64,000 bases of DNA from Rhizobium sp. Q54 (GTDB taxonomy: Bacteria; Pseudomonadota; Alphaproteobacteria; UBA2966; CAIVPW01): NCBI GenBank assembly GCA_945889645.1, contig CAMDCA010000004.1, forward strand, positions 1 to 64,000, given 5' to 3'. The position numbers were made by a program, and so were the translations under genes. The notes under the pieces are model-generated. The model was not told where the DNA came from, did no database searches, and saw only the letters and a list, made by a program, of their open reading frames with translations. Every line of letters starts with the position of its first letter. Position 1 is the stretch's first letter. Below, piece by piece: positions 1-7,447 of the stretch.

Positions 1-84
1 GGCCAGATCAACATGCGCAAGGTCGATGGCTGGCAGACGCTCACCACCAAGACCGACGACCGGCCGATTGACCTGGCCGCCTGA
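1..84 (+). CDS. 3' end of an unidentified gene (partial)
   Basis: Frame 1 is open from the first base and encodes 27 residues, beginning GQINMRKVDGW and ending DDRPIDLAA before a TGA stop. The 5' part lies outside the window. The segment is hydrophilic and I do not recognise the family. It converges with the small minus-strand ORF that follows. It is called because the frame is open to the edge and the codons are GC-rich as in neighbouring genes, but the length is too short for certainty. Confidence 0.4.
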   Translation, partial: GQINMRKVDGWQTLTTKTDDRPIDLAA

Positions 85-94
85 ACCGATACCT

Positions 95-298
95 TCAACC
101 TACCGGAGACCGCGTCATGCCAATTCCAACACAACCAGCGACGGCACCATCGTCGAGGTTGCGGCCCTCTACACGGCACAACTGTCGGAACGCGTCCCGG
201 TAGACATCCTCGCGACCCAAGCGGCGCGCGTTGTCCATCCAGTTGCGGAGCTTCTGTTTGTCCCACTCGTTTGAGAGGTCTGGCTTCAGATTTTCCAT
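95..298 (-). CDS. small hypothetical protein, possibly C-terminally truncated
   Basis: A 67-residue ORF starting MENLKPDLSNEWDKQKL, with a purine-rich stretch (GGGGGGAATCGG) just before the ATG. The first 45 residues are charged and helical and look like genuine protein (KLRNWMDNARRLGREDVYRDAF). After DD the sequence becomes Gly/Val-rich and unlike the start. This resembles, from memory only, small alphaproteobacterial proteins whose homologues continue with a helical tail, so the reading frame may be broken here. No function is assigned. Confidence 0.45.
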   Translation of the reverse strand: MENLKPDLSNEWDKQKLRNWMDNARRLGREDVYRDAFRQLCRVEGRNLDDGAVAGCVGIGMTRSPVG

Positions 299-371
299 CC
301 GATTCCCCCCCCCGTGACCGAGTCATGAGACCCTAGGCGCGCGAACTTGTTACCCCACCCGGGGATCAGTC

Positions 372-689
372 ATGGATGCGAAAGCCTTCGACGCGGCGAT
401 GTTCGAAATCTACCGCAGAGCCAAGGCCGAAGCGGGCTACACCGCCAATATCTTCCTCGGCATGCTCAATGACAGAGGCGGCCTTGCCACTGCGAAATTC
501 CTGATCAACTCGGACAGGCCTTCGGATGGCTATACCGAGTTGTACTTGAAGGGTCGTCTTGACCTCACCGTAGAGGCGATGGTCGTGGCAAATGCGATGT
601 GGCACCGCTTCTTTGCACCAGAGGAAATCGCGAAGGCCGAGAGTCGGCTACGCGACTACGGGTTCGACGTAAAGTCGCGCGAAAAATGA
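372..689 (+). CDS. conserved hypothetical protein, 105 aa
   Basis: A soluble 105-residue protein starting MDAKAFDAAMFEIYRRAK and ending SRLRDYGFDVKSREK. No signal peptide or membrane segment is visible. It has mixed alpha/beta character with a helical N-terminus. GGGGATCAGTC precedes the ATG as a plausible ribosome-binding region. It converges on the truncated PAS-sensor gene, with about 240 bp between that holds only GC-rich inverted repeats. The family is not recognised. Composition and codon use match the window, so I treat it as real. Confidence 0.6.
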   Translation: MDAKAFDAAMFEIYRRAKAEAGYTANIFLGMLNDRGGLATAKFLINSDRPSDGYTELYLKGRLDLTVEAMVVANAMWHRFFAPEEIAKAESRLRDYGFDVKSREK

Positions 690-930
690 CTGACGGCGTT
701 CAGTACGGTCCGCCGTGAGTTCCGCAAAGACCGCGCAATCCTGCGCTGCACGGGCGTGTTGGCGCGCGGGCGGCGGCGGATGTTACGGCTGCAGAAGTGC
801 GCCGCAGGTAATGGCGGTGAGGTTGCATCCGTGCACGGCGCCGGTCGTAGTGTTGTAACGCACGACGTCGCGGCTGGCGCCAGCGGGGGCGCTGGCGTCA
901 GGGCGCGCGGCCGATTCGGGAGTACTCCCG

Positions 931-2688
931 TCAGCCCCCGGCCGCGCCACCGTTCCCCCGCTGGGGGAGCGTGCCGGCGTCGTCCGTGACGTCGAGGTAG
1001 GTGTAGAGCGTGTTGCCGTCGGGCAGCGGCACCGAGGCGTACTGCACGATCAGGCCGTCGGGACGTGTCATGCGCGCCGCGCGGGCGGTGCGGTCCAAGG
1101 TGCGCATGACGATCTTGTCCTTCACCCCGGTCCAGCCGGTCGAGCCGGGCGGGAACAGCGGGCGGCACTGCTCGGCCACTTCGGACACGTGCGGCTCGGA
1201 GGCCAGGAACCCCGCATCCAATGCCCACAAGGCGGCGAAGCGCGTGTTGTAGAGCTTGAGGCGGCCGTCGCCGCCAAACACGGCGACGCCTTCGAACAGG
1301 TGATCGAGGGTGGCGCGCTGCACGGCGGCCAGCGTGTTGCGCGCGCGTTCCAACTCGAGGCGGTCGGAGACGTCCTCGTAGAGGAACATCAGGCCGCCGA
1401 ATGGATGCGGCGCGGTGATGACGCGCAGGGTGCGGCCGTCGGGCAGGTGCTGCACCTCTTCTTCCGGCGCCAGGACGGACGCGTACTGACTCATTACCTG
1501 CGACTTGTAGGCGCGGAAGTCGGCGGCCTCGGGAATGCGGCGCGCCTCGCGCAGGAGCTCGAGGATCTCGCCGTGCGTCGGGCTGGACTGCAGCCACGGC
1601 TCATCGAGCTTCCACAGGCGCATGTAGGCTTCGTTGAAGAAGCGCAGCTTGCGGTCGGGGCCAAAGATGGCGATGGCCGAGTGCAGGCGATCCATCACCG
1701 CGGCGTGCGCCTGGGTGTGGCGCTTGAGGTCGGTGCGTGCGTCTTCGCGCGCTGTGACATCGCGGGCGAAGCCCATGCCGCCGCCCGTGGACAGCGGCGC
1801 CTCGGTGACTTCGTAGACGCGGCGCTCGCCGGCGACGACGAACTTGCGCGTGTCGGACTGCGCCGTGCCGGTTTCGCGCGCCAAGGCGGCGAGCGAGCGC
1901 GTCTGCTGTTGCGGGCCGGCGAACTCGATGCTGTTGGCGACGATGGCATTGAAGTCGGCTTCGACTGCTTGCGCATAGGCGCGATTGGCCCAGCGGATGG
2001 ACAGGTCGGTGCCGCGGCGCCACACCGGGAAGGGCGCGCGGTCGAGCGCCTCCTGCAACTGATCGCGCTCGGACGCTGCGGCGGCGGTGGCGGCTTGACC
2101 GGAGGCAAGGTCGTTGGAGTAGCCGGTCGCGTCGTGGAACCACAGCGTGTACGACAGCGGCTCGCCGGTACCGGCGGCGGCGACGACGCGGCCGCAGGCC
2201 TCTAGCACGCGGCCATTGCGCGCGCGCACCACGCGGTCGAAGGGCGAGCGCTGCGCGCGCAGGCCGTTCACCAGCGTGTCGAGGGTGGCGAAGTCATTTT
2301 CCGAGAAGTAGGGCGCGAGGTCGCGGAAGGTCTTCACCGCGACCGGTGAGGCGCCAAGTGACTGCGCGAGACCCGACGAGCAAGTCTCAAGCCCCGATAG
2401 GGCCGACCATTCGAAGAAGCCGGCGGGCGCGGCGTCGAGCACCGCGGTGGTGCGGGCCAGGGTGCCGAACAGTTCGCGGATGCGGCGATGGTCGGCGGTG
2501 GCGCGGCGGCGGGCGCGCCAGTACAGCAGCAGGCCAAGACCGATGGCGACGACCGAGAGCACGACGGCGATAGCCAGCGCCAGGGTGGCGAGCGCGTGCT
2601 GGCGCGCGGGGTCGAGGATTTGGGCGTGGGCGTGCCCTAACGGCGCAATCGATGCCGCCGGCACAACAAGCCATGCAACGCGTTGCAT
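931..2688 (-). CDS. membrane-anchored multi-PAS protein lacking a histidine-kinase domain
   Basis: The 585-residue product starts MQRVAWLVVPAAS, with a signal-like N-terminus ending HAHAQ, then a membrane segment (LATLALAIAVVLSVVAIGL, about 30-52) and a charged stop-transfer. Three or four PAS-type modules follow, with recognisable stretches APFPVWRRGTDLSIRWANRA, AIAIFGPDRKLRFFNEAY and EGVAVFGGDGRLKLYNTRF. In alphaproteobacteria the gene beside ahcY is usually a PAS sensor kinase of 800 residues or more. Here translation stops just after the last PAS strand (YTYLDVTD), inside a repeat hairpin, and no HisKA or HATPase sequence is found in any downstream frame. The track ORF starts further out, in the ahcY-proximal repeat; the ATG at 2688 gives the expected membrane-targeting N-terminus. 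It is probably a decayed or repurposed sensor. Confidence 0.7.
   Translation of the reverse strand: MQRVAWLVVPAASIAPLGHAHAQILDPARQHALATLALAIAVVLSVVAIGLGLLLYWRARRRATADHRRIRELFGTLARTTAVLDAAPAGFFEWSALSGLETCSSGLAQSLGASPVAVKTFRDLAPYFSENDFATLDTLVNGLRAQRSPFDRVVRARNGRVLEACGRVVAAAGTGEPLSYTLWFHDATGYSNDLASGQAATAAAASERDQLQEALDRAPFPVWRRGTDLSIRWANRAYAQAVEADFNAIVANSIEFAGPQQQTRSLAALARETGTAQSDTRKFVVAGERRVYEVTEAPLSTGGGMGFARDVTAREDARTDLKRHTQAHAAVMDRLHSAIAIFGPDRKLRFFNEAYMRLWKLDEPWLQSSPTHGEILELLREARRIPEAADFRAYKSQVMSQYASVLAPEEEVQHLPDGRTLRVITAPHPFGGLMFLYEDVSDRLELERARNTLAAVQRATLDHLFEGVAVFGGDGRLKLYNTRFAALWALDAGFLASEPHVSEVAEQCRPLFPPGSTGWTGVKDKIVMRTLDRTARAARMTRPDGLIVQYASVPLPDGNTLYTYLDVTDDAGTLPQRGNGGAAGG
952..970. repeat. 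REP-like hairpin, family A, inside the 3' end of the PAS gene
   Basis: GTTCCCCC-GCT-GGGGGAGC forms an 8-bp stem with one G-U pair. It is related to the C-rich/G-rich hairpins at 2.8, 5.8, 7.4, 16.9 and 22.3 kb. It is translated as TLPQRGNGG at the end of the PAS protein, exactly where the kinase part is missing. It lacks the CCCTCACCC-type flank seen in several other copies, so membership is likely rather than certain. Confidence 0.5.
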
Positions 2689-2789
2689 CAAGCCGCGCGC
2701 ATCCCCCGCGCGAGTTCTAGACGAAGCGGGATCGTAGCGCGAATTGGCGGCGGGGAAAGGTGACAAGGTGACCCTCCCCGGATGAGATG

Positions 2790-2842
2790 ACGGTGTGTGC
2801 TGCGGCACCCCCACCCCACCCTCCCCCGCACGCGGGGGAGAG
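2790..2842. repeat. REP-like hairpin, family A, between ahcY and the PAS gene
   Basis: A C-rich lead-in (CACCCCCACCCCACC) is followed by the perfect palindrome CTCCCCCGC-AC-GCGGGGGAG. It lies between two co-oriented genes, downstream of ahcY, so it could also stop or stabilise the ahcY transcript. The same arrangement recurs at five other places in the window. Confidence 0.7.
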
Positions 2843-2864
2843 AAGTAGTGGCGGTCGTGCGCGA

Positions 2865-4205
<1,341 letters not shown>

Positions 4206-4292
4206 GCGGGGATCAGCTCATGTCTGAAATTGAGGGGGCCCAGCGCGGCCAGGCGCCTGAAGCGCCGGAGGTGTACCACGCGGCAGAAACAA

Positions 4293-4312
4293 ACATAAAG
4301 AAATCTTTATGT
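4293..4312 (-). promoter_or_regulatory. palindromic operator candidate upstream of ahcY
   Basis: ACATAAAGAAATCTTTATGT has two perfect 9-base arms around a two-base centre and is strikingly AT-rich for this genome. It lies about 88 bases upstream of ahcY, where a promoter would be. ArsR-family regulators responsive to S-adenosylhomocysteine or S-adenosylmethionine (SahR/SamR type) are known to control methionine-cycle genes in proteobacteria. Assigning this site to such a regulator is inference from position and symmetry. Confidence 0.6.
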
Positions 4313-4687
4313 AGGAATGTTGTTGGGGCCGGTGGCCGTGGAGCGCCGTAGATTCGGGCGCGAGGAACGGCGGGACGCGGCGCGATGATCGGCAGTGGAG
4401 CCCGATAACCACCGCAAATACGGGCAGAATGCTGGCGCCGCTTGGCGGGACGCGGCGCCGTACGTGGCGTTCCGGTACGCCTACCGGGCTTCCAACGGCC
4501 ATGCCCGGCCGTCTCAACGGCGGCGGACGCCGATACGACCCGTAACTACGGGCGAAATCCCAACCGGAGGGCCGATCATGGCTCGTAGGTGGCATGGCAA
4601 TAGGGCGACAAGGACGAGCGGTCATACACACGATGTATCATTCATTACGTATTGTGTCAAGTGTCGTCGTGGGCGTCATTGCGTAGG
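4313..4687. other. intergenic region between divergent ahcY and deacetylase genes
   Basis: About 375 bases carry no convincing gene. The ORF 4218-4631 on the minus strand is arginine- and proline-rich and looks like a shadow. It should hold the promoters of both divergent transcripts. The stretch around 4630-4660 (GTATCATTCATTACGTATTG) is locally AT-rich and could be a promoter for the plus-strand genes, but I cannot fix -35/-10 boxes. I see nothing else. Confidence 0.4.
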
Positions 4688-4699
4688 ATGATCGCCGCA

Positions 4700-5731
4700 A
4701 TGCCCTCCCCTGACGCGCTCCGCTTCCTTGCCCTCGTTGCTGCGCTGCTGCTTCCGCAGTTCGCGCACGCTCAGACGCCCCTCACCGGCGCTGCCATCGT
4801 CCAGTACCATCGGTTTGGCGAGGACGACATTCCGGCGACCAACATCAAGATCGTGCAGTTCGAGGCGCACGTTGCCGAGCTGACGAGTGGCAAGTATGCG
4901 GTGATGGCGCTGCCGGGGGTGGTCGAGTGGCTGCGCACGGGACACGCGCTGCCGGACCGCGCGGTGACGGTGACGATCGATGATCCGTTCTTGTCGGTGT
5001 ACGCGCAGGCGTGGCCGCGGTTGAAGGCGGCGGGGATTCCGTTCACCGTGTTCCTGCACACCGACGTGCTGGACGCCGGGCGTGGCGGGCGGAACATGAC
5101 GTGGGCGCAGGTGAAGGAGATGGCGGCCGCCGGTGTGACGATGGGATTGTCGGGCGCGGTGCCGCAGCACTATCCGGAGAAGTCGCGCGAGGCGATCGCG
5201 GCGGACGTGGCGAAATCGGTGGCGGCGTTCACGCGCGAGCTGGGTGTGGCACCGGCGTTGTTCGCCTATCCGTTCGGCGAGATGAGCTTGCCGGCGCGCG
5301 AGGTGGTGCGCGCGGCGGGGTTCACGGCGGCGTTCGGGCAGCATTCGGGCGTGGCGGAGGCGGGGCTCGATCCGTTCTTTCTGCCGCGCTTTGCGTTGAA
5401 CGAGACGTTCGGGACGCTGGAGCGGTTTGTGCTGGACGTGAATACGCTGCCGTTCGGGGCGCGGGATATCGAGCCGGCGGACCCGGTGGTGCGCACCAAT
5501 CGTCCGGTGTTGGTGTTCTCGATCGATGCGGCGGTGGGAAGGTTGTCGCCGTTGAATTGCTTTGCGTCGCATGAGAATACGGCGGCGCAGGTGACGCAGG
5601 TGGGCGAGCGGCGGTTTGAGGTGCGGGCGAATACGCCGATGCCGTTGGGGCGCGGGCGGATTAGTTGCACGATGGCGGCGGGGCAGAATCGGTTTCGGTG
5701 GTTTGGTGAGCAGTTGTTCGTGGTGCAATGA
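4700..5731 (+). CDS. secreted polysaccharide-deacetylase-like protein (NodB fold), active site altered
   Basis: A signal peptide (MPSPDALRFLALVAALLL, ending FAHAQ) precedes a NodB-type domain. The opening IVQYHRFGEDDIPATNI and the motif AVTVTIDDPF correspond to the family strand with the paired catalytic Asp residues. The metal-binding His motif expected near residue 165 reads MGLSGAVPQHYP, with one His instead of two, so activity is doubtful. Later family elements are present (APALFAYPFGE, AAFGQHSG). AGGA ten bases upstream supports ATG 4700; ATG 4688 is possible. The stop overlaps the next start (ATGA), implying co-translation with a lipoprotein. It may be a diverged deacetylase or a non-catalytic glycan binder. 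Confidence 0.75.
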   Translation: MPSPDALRFLALVAALLLPQFAHAQTPLTGAAIVQYHRFGEDDIPATNIKIVQFEAHVAELTSGKYAVMALPGVVEWLRTGHALPDRAVTVTIDDPFLSVYAQAWPRLKAAGIPFTVFLHTDVLDAGRGGRNMTWAQVKEMAAAGVTMGLSGAVPQHYPEKSREAIAADVAKSVAAFTRELGVAPALFAYPFGEMSLPAREVVRAAGFTAAFGQHSGVAEAGLDPFFLPRFALNETFGTLERFVLDVNTLPFGARDIEPADPVVRTNRPVLVFSIDAAVGRLSPLNCFASHENTAAQVTQVGERRFEVRANTPMPLGRGRISCTMAAGQNRFRWFGEQLFVVQ

Positions 5732-6246
5732 CAATGAGTCGAGTCCCGCACGACCCCCCCACCCCTCCCTCCCCCTGCAGGGGGAGGGGGAAGCTGTGGT
5801 TGGCGTCGTGCTTTGTGTTGCTGACGTTGGCGGCGTGCGATCAGGCGCCGACGGCGAGCGATGTGCCGGCGCCACAACCGGGCGAGCGGTCGGTTGCGGT
5901 CTTGCCGACGACTGCGACGCCGCCTTCCGTCGAGGTGGAGGAGCTGTGGCGCGAGGTGGCGCGGCTGTTGGCGCGGGAGCCTGGGATCCGCGTGATCGAT
6001 CCGGACATCGCGGACGGCTTCCGCGCCGATGCGGATCCGGTGCGGACGGCCACGGCGTTGAAGGCGCGGTTTGTGCTGACCACGACCGTGACGGGGGCGT
6101 ACCGATGTGACGTGCTGCTGCGCGACGGGCGCACTGGCGCCATCCTGTGGGGCAAGACCATTCCGTCTGACCACGACAACGTCGGCGCTTTGGCGGCCGA
6201 GGTGTGGGTCGCCGCGTTGGCGGCGATCAAAGTGGCCAAACTCTAG
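5728..6246 (+). CDS. putative lipoprotein with a TolB-N-like domain
   Basis: The 172-residue ORF overlaps the deacetylase stop by four bases. Residues about 24-37 form a lipoprotein signal (LASCFVLLTLAAC), with the lipidated Cys in LAAC. The mature part (RSVAVLPTTATP, then VIDPDIADGFRA, ARFVLTTTVTG, RDGRTGAILWGK) follows the alternating strand/helix pattern of TolB-N or CadC-like domains. The first 22 residues (PHDPPTPPSPCRGRGK) are encoded by a REP-like hairpin inserted between start and signal. Either this gives a long n-region, or translation really begins at a non-ATG codon near the signal. It is probably anchored to a membrane beside the secreted deacetylase-like protein. Confidence 0.65.
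   Translation: MTMSRVPHDPPTPPSPCRGRGKLWLASCFVLLTLAACDQAPTASDVPAPQPGERSVAVLPTTATPPSVEVEELWREVARLLAREPGIRVIDPDIADGFRADADPVRTATALKARFVLTTTVTGAYRCDVLLRDGRTGAILWGKTIPSDHDNVGALAAEVWVAALAAIKVAKL
5754..5790. repeat. REP-like hairpin, family A, inside the lipoprotein gene
   Basis: CCCCCCCACCCCTCC leads into the palindrome CTCCCCC-TGCA-GGGGGAG. It lies 30-60 bases after the lipoprotein ATG and so, if that start is right, is translated in frame as a proline/arginine-rich stretch. Confidence 0.7.
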
Positions 6247-6250
6247 ATAC

Positions 6251-6289
6251 CCCCGCGCGCGCCCAGGCTTGCAACACCCGCGCGCGGGG
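6251..6289. terminator. hairpin between convergent genes, possible bidirectional terminator
   Basis: A perfect 11-bp stem, CCCCGCGCGCG / CGCGCGCGGGG, encloses a 17-base loop. It sits between the convergent lipoprotein and methyltransferase genes. No T-tract follows on either strand, so intrinsic termination is uncertain. Part of the loop and 3' arm (GCTTGCAACACCCG) recurs at 7326-7338, so this is also a repeat relative. Confidence 0.5.
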
Positions 6290-6292
6290 CCC

Positions 6293-6904
6293 TCAGCGAC
6301 TCGCGCTGCCGTCATAGAAGTACGTGAGCGGGCGCGGGCCGGGCAGATAGGATTCCTGCAGCGCCTCAACGCGGAAGCCGGCTTCTTCGATCAACACGCA
6401 CATCGGGCGGTTGAGGTGGCAGCCGCCGGCGACGGCGCGCCAGAACGGCGTCAGGCGGTCCTGCCAGGCGCGCACGCGTGCGTCGGGGGCGCGGCCGTGT
6501 TCGACGAACAGCAGGCGGCCGCCGGGCTTCAGCACGCGGCGCATTTCGGACAGTGCCCGGGCGACGTCGGGGATCGAGCAAAGGGTCATCGTCACCACGA
6601 CGGTGTCGATGCTGGCGGCATCGAGCGGAATGGATTCGGCCGAGGCTTCGAGCAGGCTGACGGGGCGCGGTGCCTTGGCGGCGGCGCGGCGCGCCATGGC
6701 GAGCAGCGGGCGCGAGGGTTCCAGGCCGATGACCTCGATTGTCTCGGGGCCGTAGTAGGCGAGGTTGGCGCCGGAGCCGACACCGATTTCCAGCACGCGG
6801 CCGCGCGCCTCGGCGCCGACGTGGCGGCGGTAGGGCGCCAGCATCTCGCTGCGCATGGAAAATTGCAGCAGGCGCGGCAGGATGACGGTGTTGTAGAAGC
6901 CCAT
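6293..6904 (-). CDS. class I SAM-dependent methyltransferase
   Basis: A 203-residue Rossmann-fold methyltransferase. Motif I is VLEIGVGSGANLAYY (about 37-51), with the acidic ribose-binding residue in EVIGLEPS, motif IV region DTVVVTMTLCSIPD and the post-motif RVLKPGGRLLFVEHG. The 5' end has AGGGG five bases before the ATG. The overall pattern is that of the UbiE/Coq5-like superfamily, of a type often annotated as phospholipid or small-molecule methyltransferase. The substrate cannot be told. It stands alone, converging on the lipoprotein gene. Confidence 0.85.
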   Translation of the reverse strand: MGFYNTVILPRLLQFSMRSEMLAPYRRHVGAEARGRVLEIGVGSGANLAYYGPETIEVIGLEPSRPLLAMARRAAAKAPRPVSLLEASAESIPLDAASIDTVVVTMTLCSIPDVARALSEMRRVLKPGGRLLFVEHGRAPDARVRAWQDRLTPFWRAVAGGCHLNRPMCVLIEEAGFRVEALQESYLPGPRPLTYFYDGSASR

Positions 6905-7038
6905 GGGTGCCCCTGTGGTGATCCGCGCCGGGCCCGGCGGCGGGCGCGGCGAATTCTACCGCGGCGCAAAATTGCCTGGGGGACCGATAGGGTGGCCGTG
7001 TAGGGTGCGGCCGGCGCGCGAATCGAGGAGTCCCCGGC

Positions 7039-7263
7039 ATGGCGAAGAACAAGCAACGCGATGCGAAGGCGGAGACCCTGCTGTTCGACGTCCTCTATGA
7101 GGACGGCACGCGTACCTCGAACCGCCGCGTCAATTCGAGCGAAATCGGGCCCTTCGACAAAGAAGAGTCCATCCGCGCCGTCATCGAGGCGCAGGACAAG
7201 AAGATCGGCGAGGCGTCAGGCATGCCGCGCGGAAAGATCAAGGCGATTGCGGCGGTCAAATAG
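7039..7263 (+). CDS. conserved small hypothetical protein, 74 aa
   Basis: The protein starts MAKNKQRDAKAETLLFDVLYEDG and ends GKIKAIAAVK. It is basic, soluble and cytosolic by appearance. GAGGAG lies eight bases before the ATG, an excellent ribosome-binding site. The VLYEDGTRTSNRRV and PFDKEESIRAVIEAQD segments suggest a small alpha/beta domain. I recall similar short proteins in alphaproteobacteria but cannot name a family or function. Confidence 0.75.
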   Translation: MAKNKQRDAKAETLLFDVLYEDGTRTSNRRVNSSEIGPFDKEESIRAVIEAQDKKIGEASGMPRGKIKAIAAVK

Positions 7264-7361
7264 CCCCGCGCCCGCCGTCGTGCCGAAGGCACGCTGCGCG
7301 CGCCTGGCGCGCGTTCCGCGCGACGCTTGCACCACCCGTGCGCGGGGCCCCCGTGGGGGCC
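7264..7361. repeat. compound hairpin region including the intergenic family B copy
   Basis: Just after the stop of the 74-aa gene, CCCCGCGC pairs with GCGCGGGG about 70 bases on. Between them lies a 48-base unit (7279-7326): hairpin CGTGCC-GAA-GGCACG, a short spacer, then GGCGCGCGTTCCGCGCGACG. A third hairpin, GGCCCCC-GT-GGGGGCC, follows at 7346-7361. The 48-base unit is 40/48 identical to a segment inside recF and shares its last 20 bases, with one change, with a segment inside hprK. Confidence 0.7.
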
Positions 7362-7387
7362 AGCGTGCGCCCAATCCATCGATTCTT

Positions 7388-7427
7388 TGACCCTCACCCC
7401 ACCCTCTCCCTATGCAGGGAGAGGGAG
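7388..7427. repeat. REP-like hairpin, family A
   Basis: GACCCTCACCCCA leads into CCCTCTCCCT-ATGC-AGGGAGAGGG, a perfect 10-bp stem. It is the second repeat in the gap between the convergent 74-aa gene and ptsP, and has the typical CCCTCACCC flank of this family. Confidence 0.8.
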
Positions 7428-7447
7428 TTCCGCGCGTGGGTCGGTCG

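Noticed and set aside
656-1597. Minus-strand ORF overlapping the PAS gene 3' end, examined as a frameshifted kinase remainder
   Set aside because: The translation is Arg/Pro-rich with no H-box, N-box or G-box, so it does not restore the missing kinase domain.
4206-4400. SAM or SAH riboswitch upstream of ahcY
   Set aside because: I found a palindrome but no arrangement of conserved stems and loops like known SAM-II or SAH motifs; covariance-model search would be decisive.
4218-4631. 137-aa minus-strand ORF upstream of ahcY
   Set aside because: Arg/Pro-rich, overlaps the operator candidate and lacks a ribosome-binding site.
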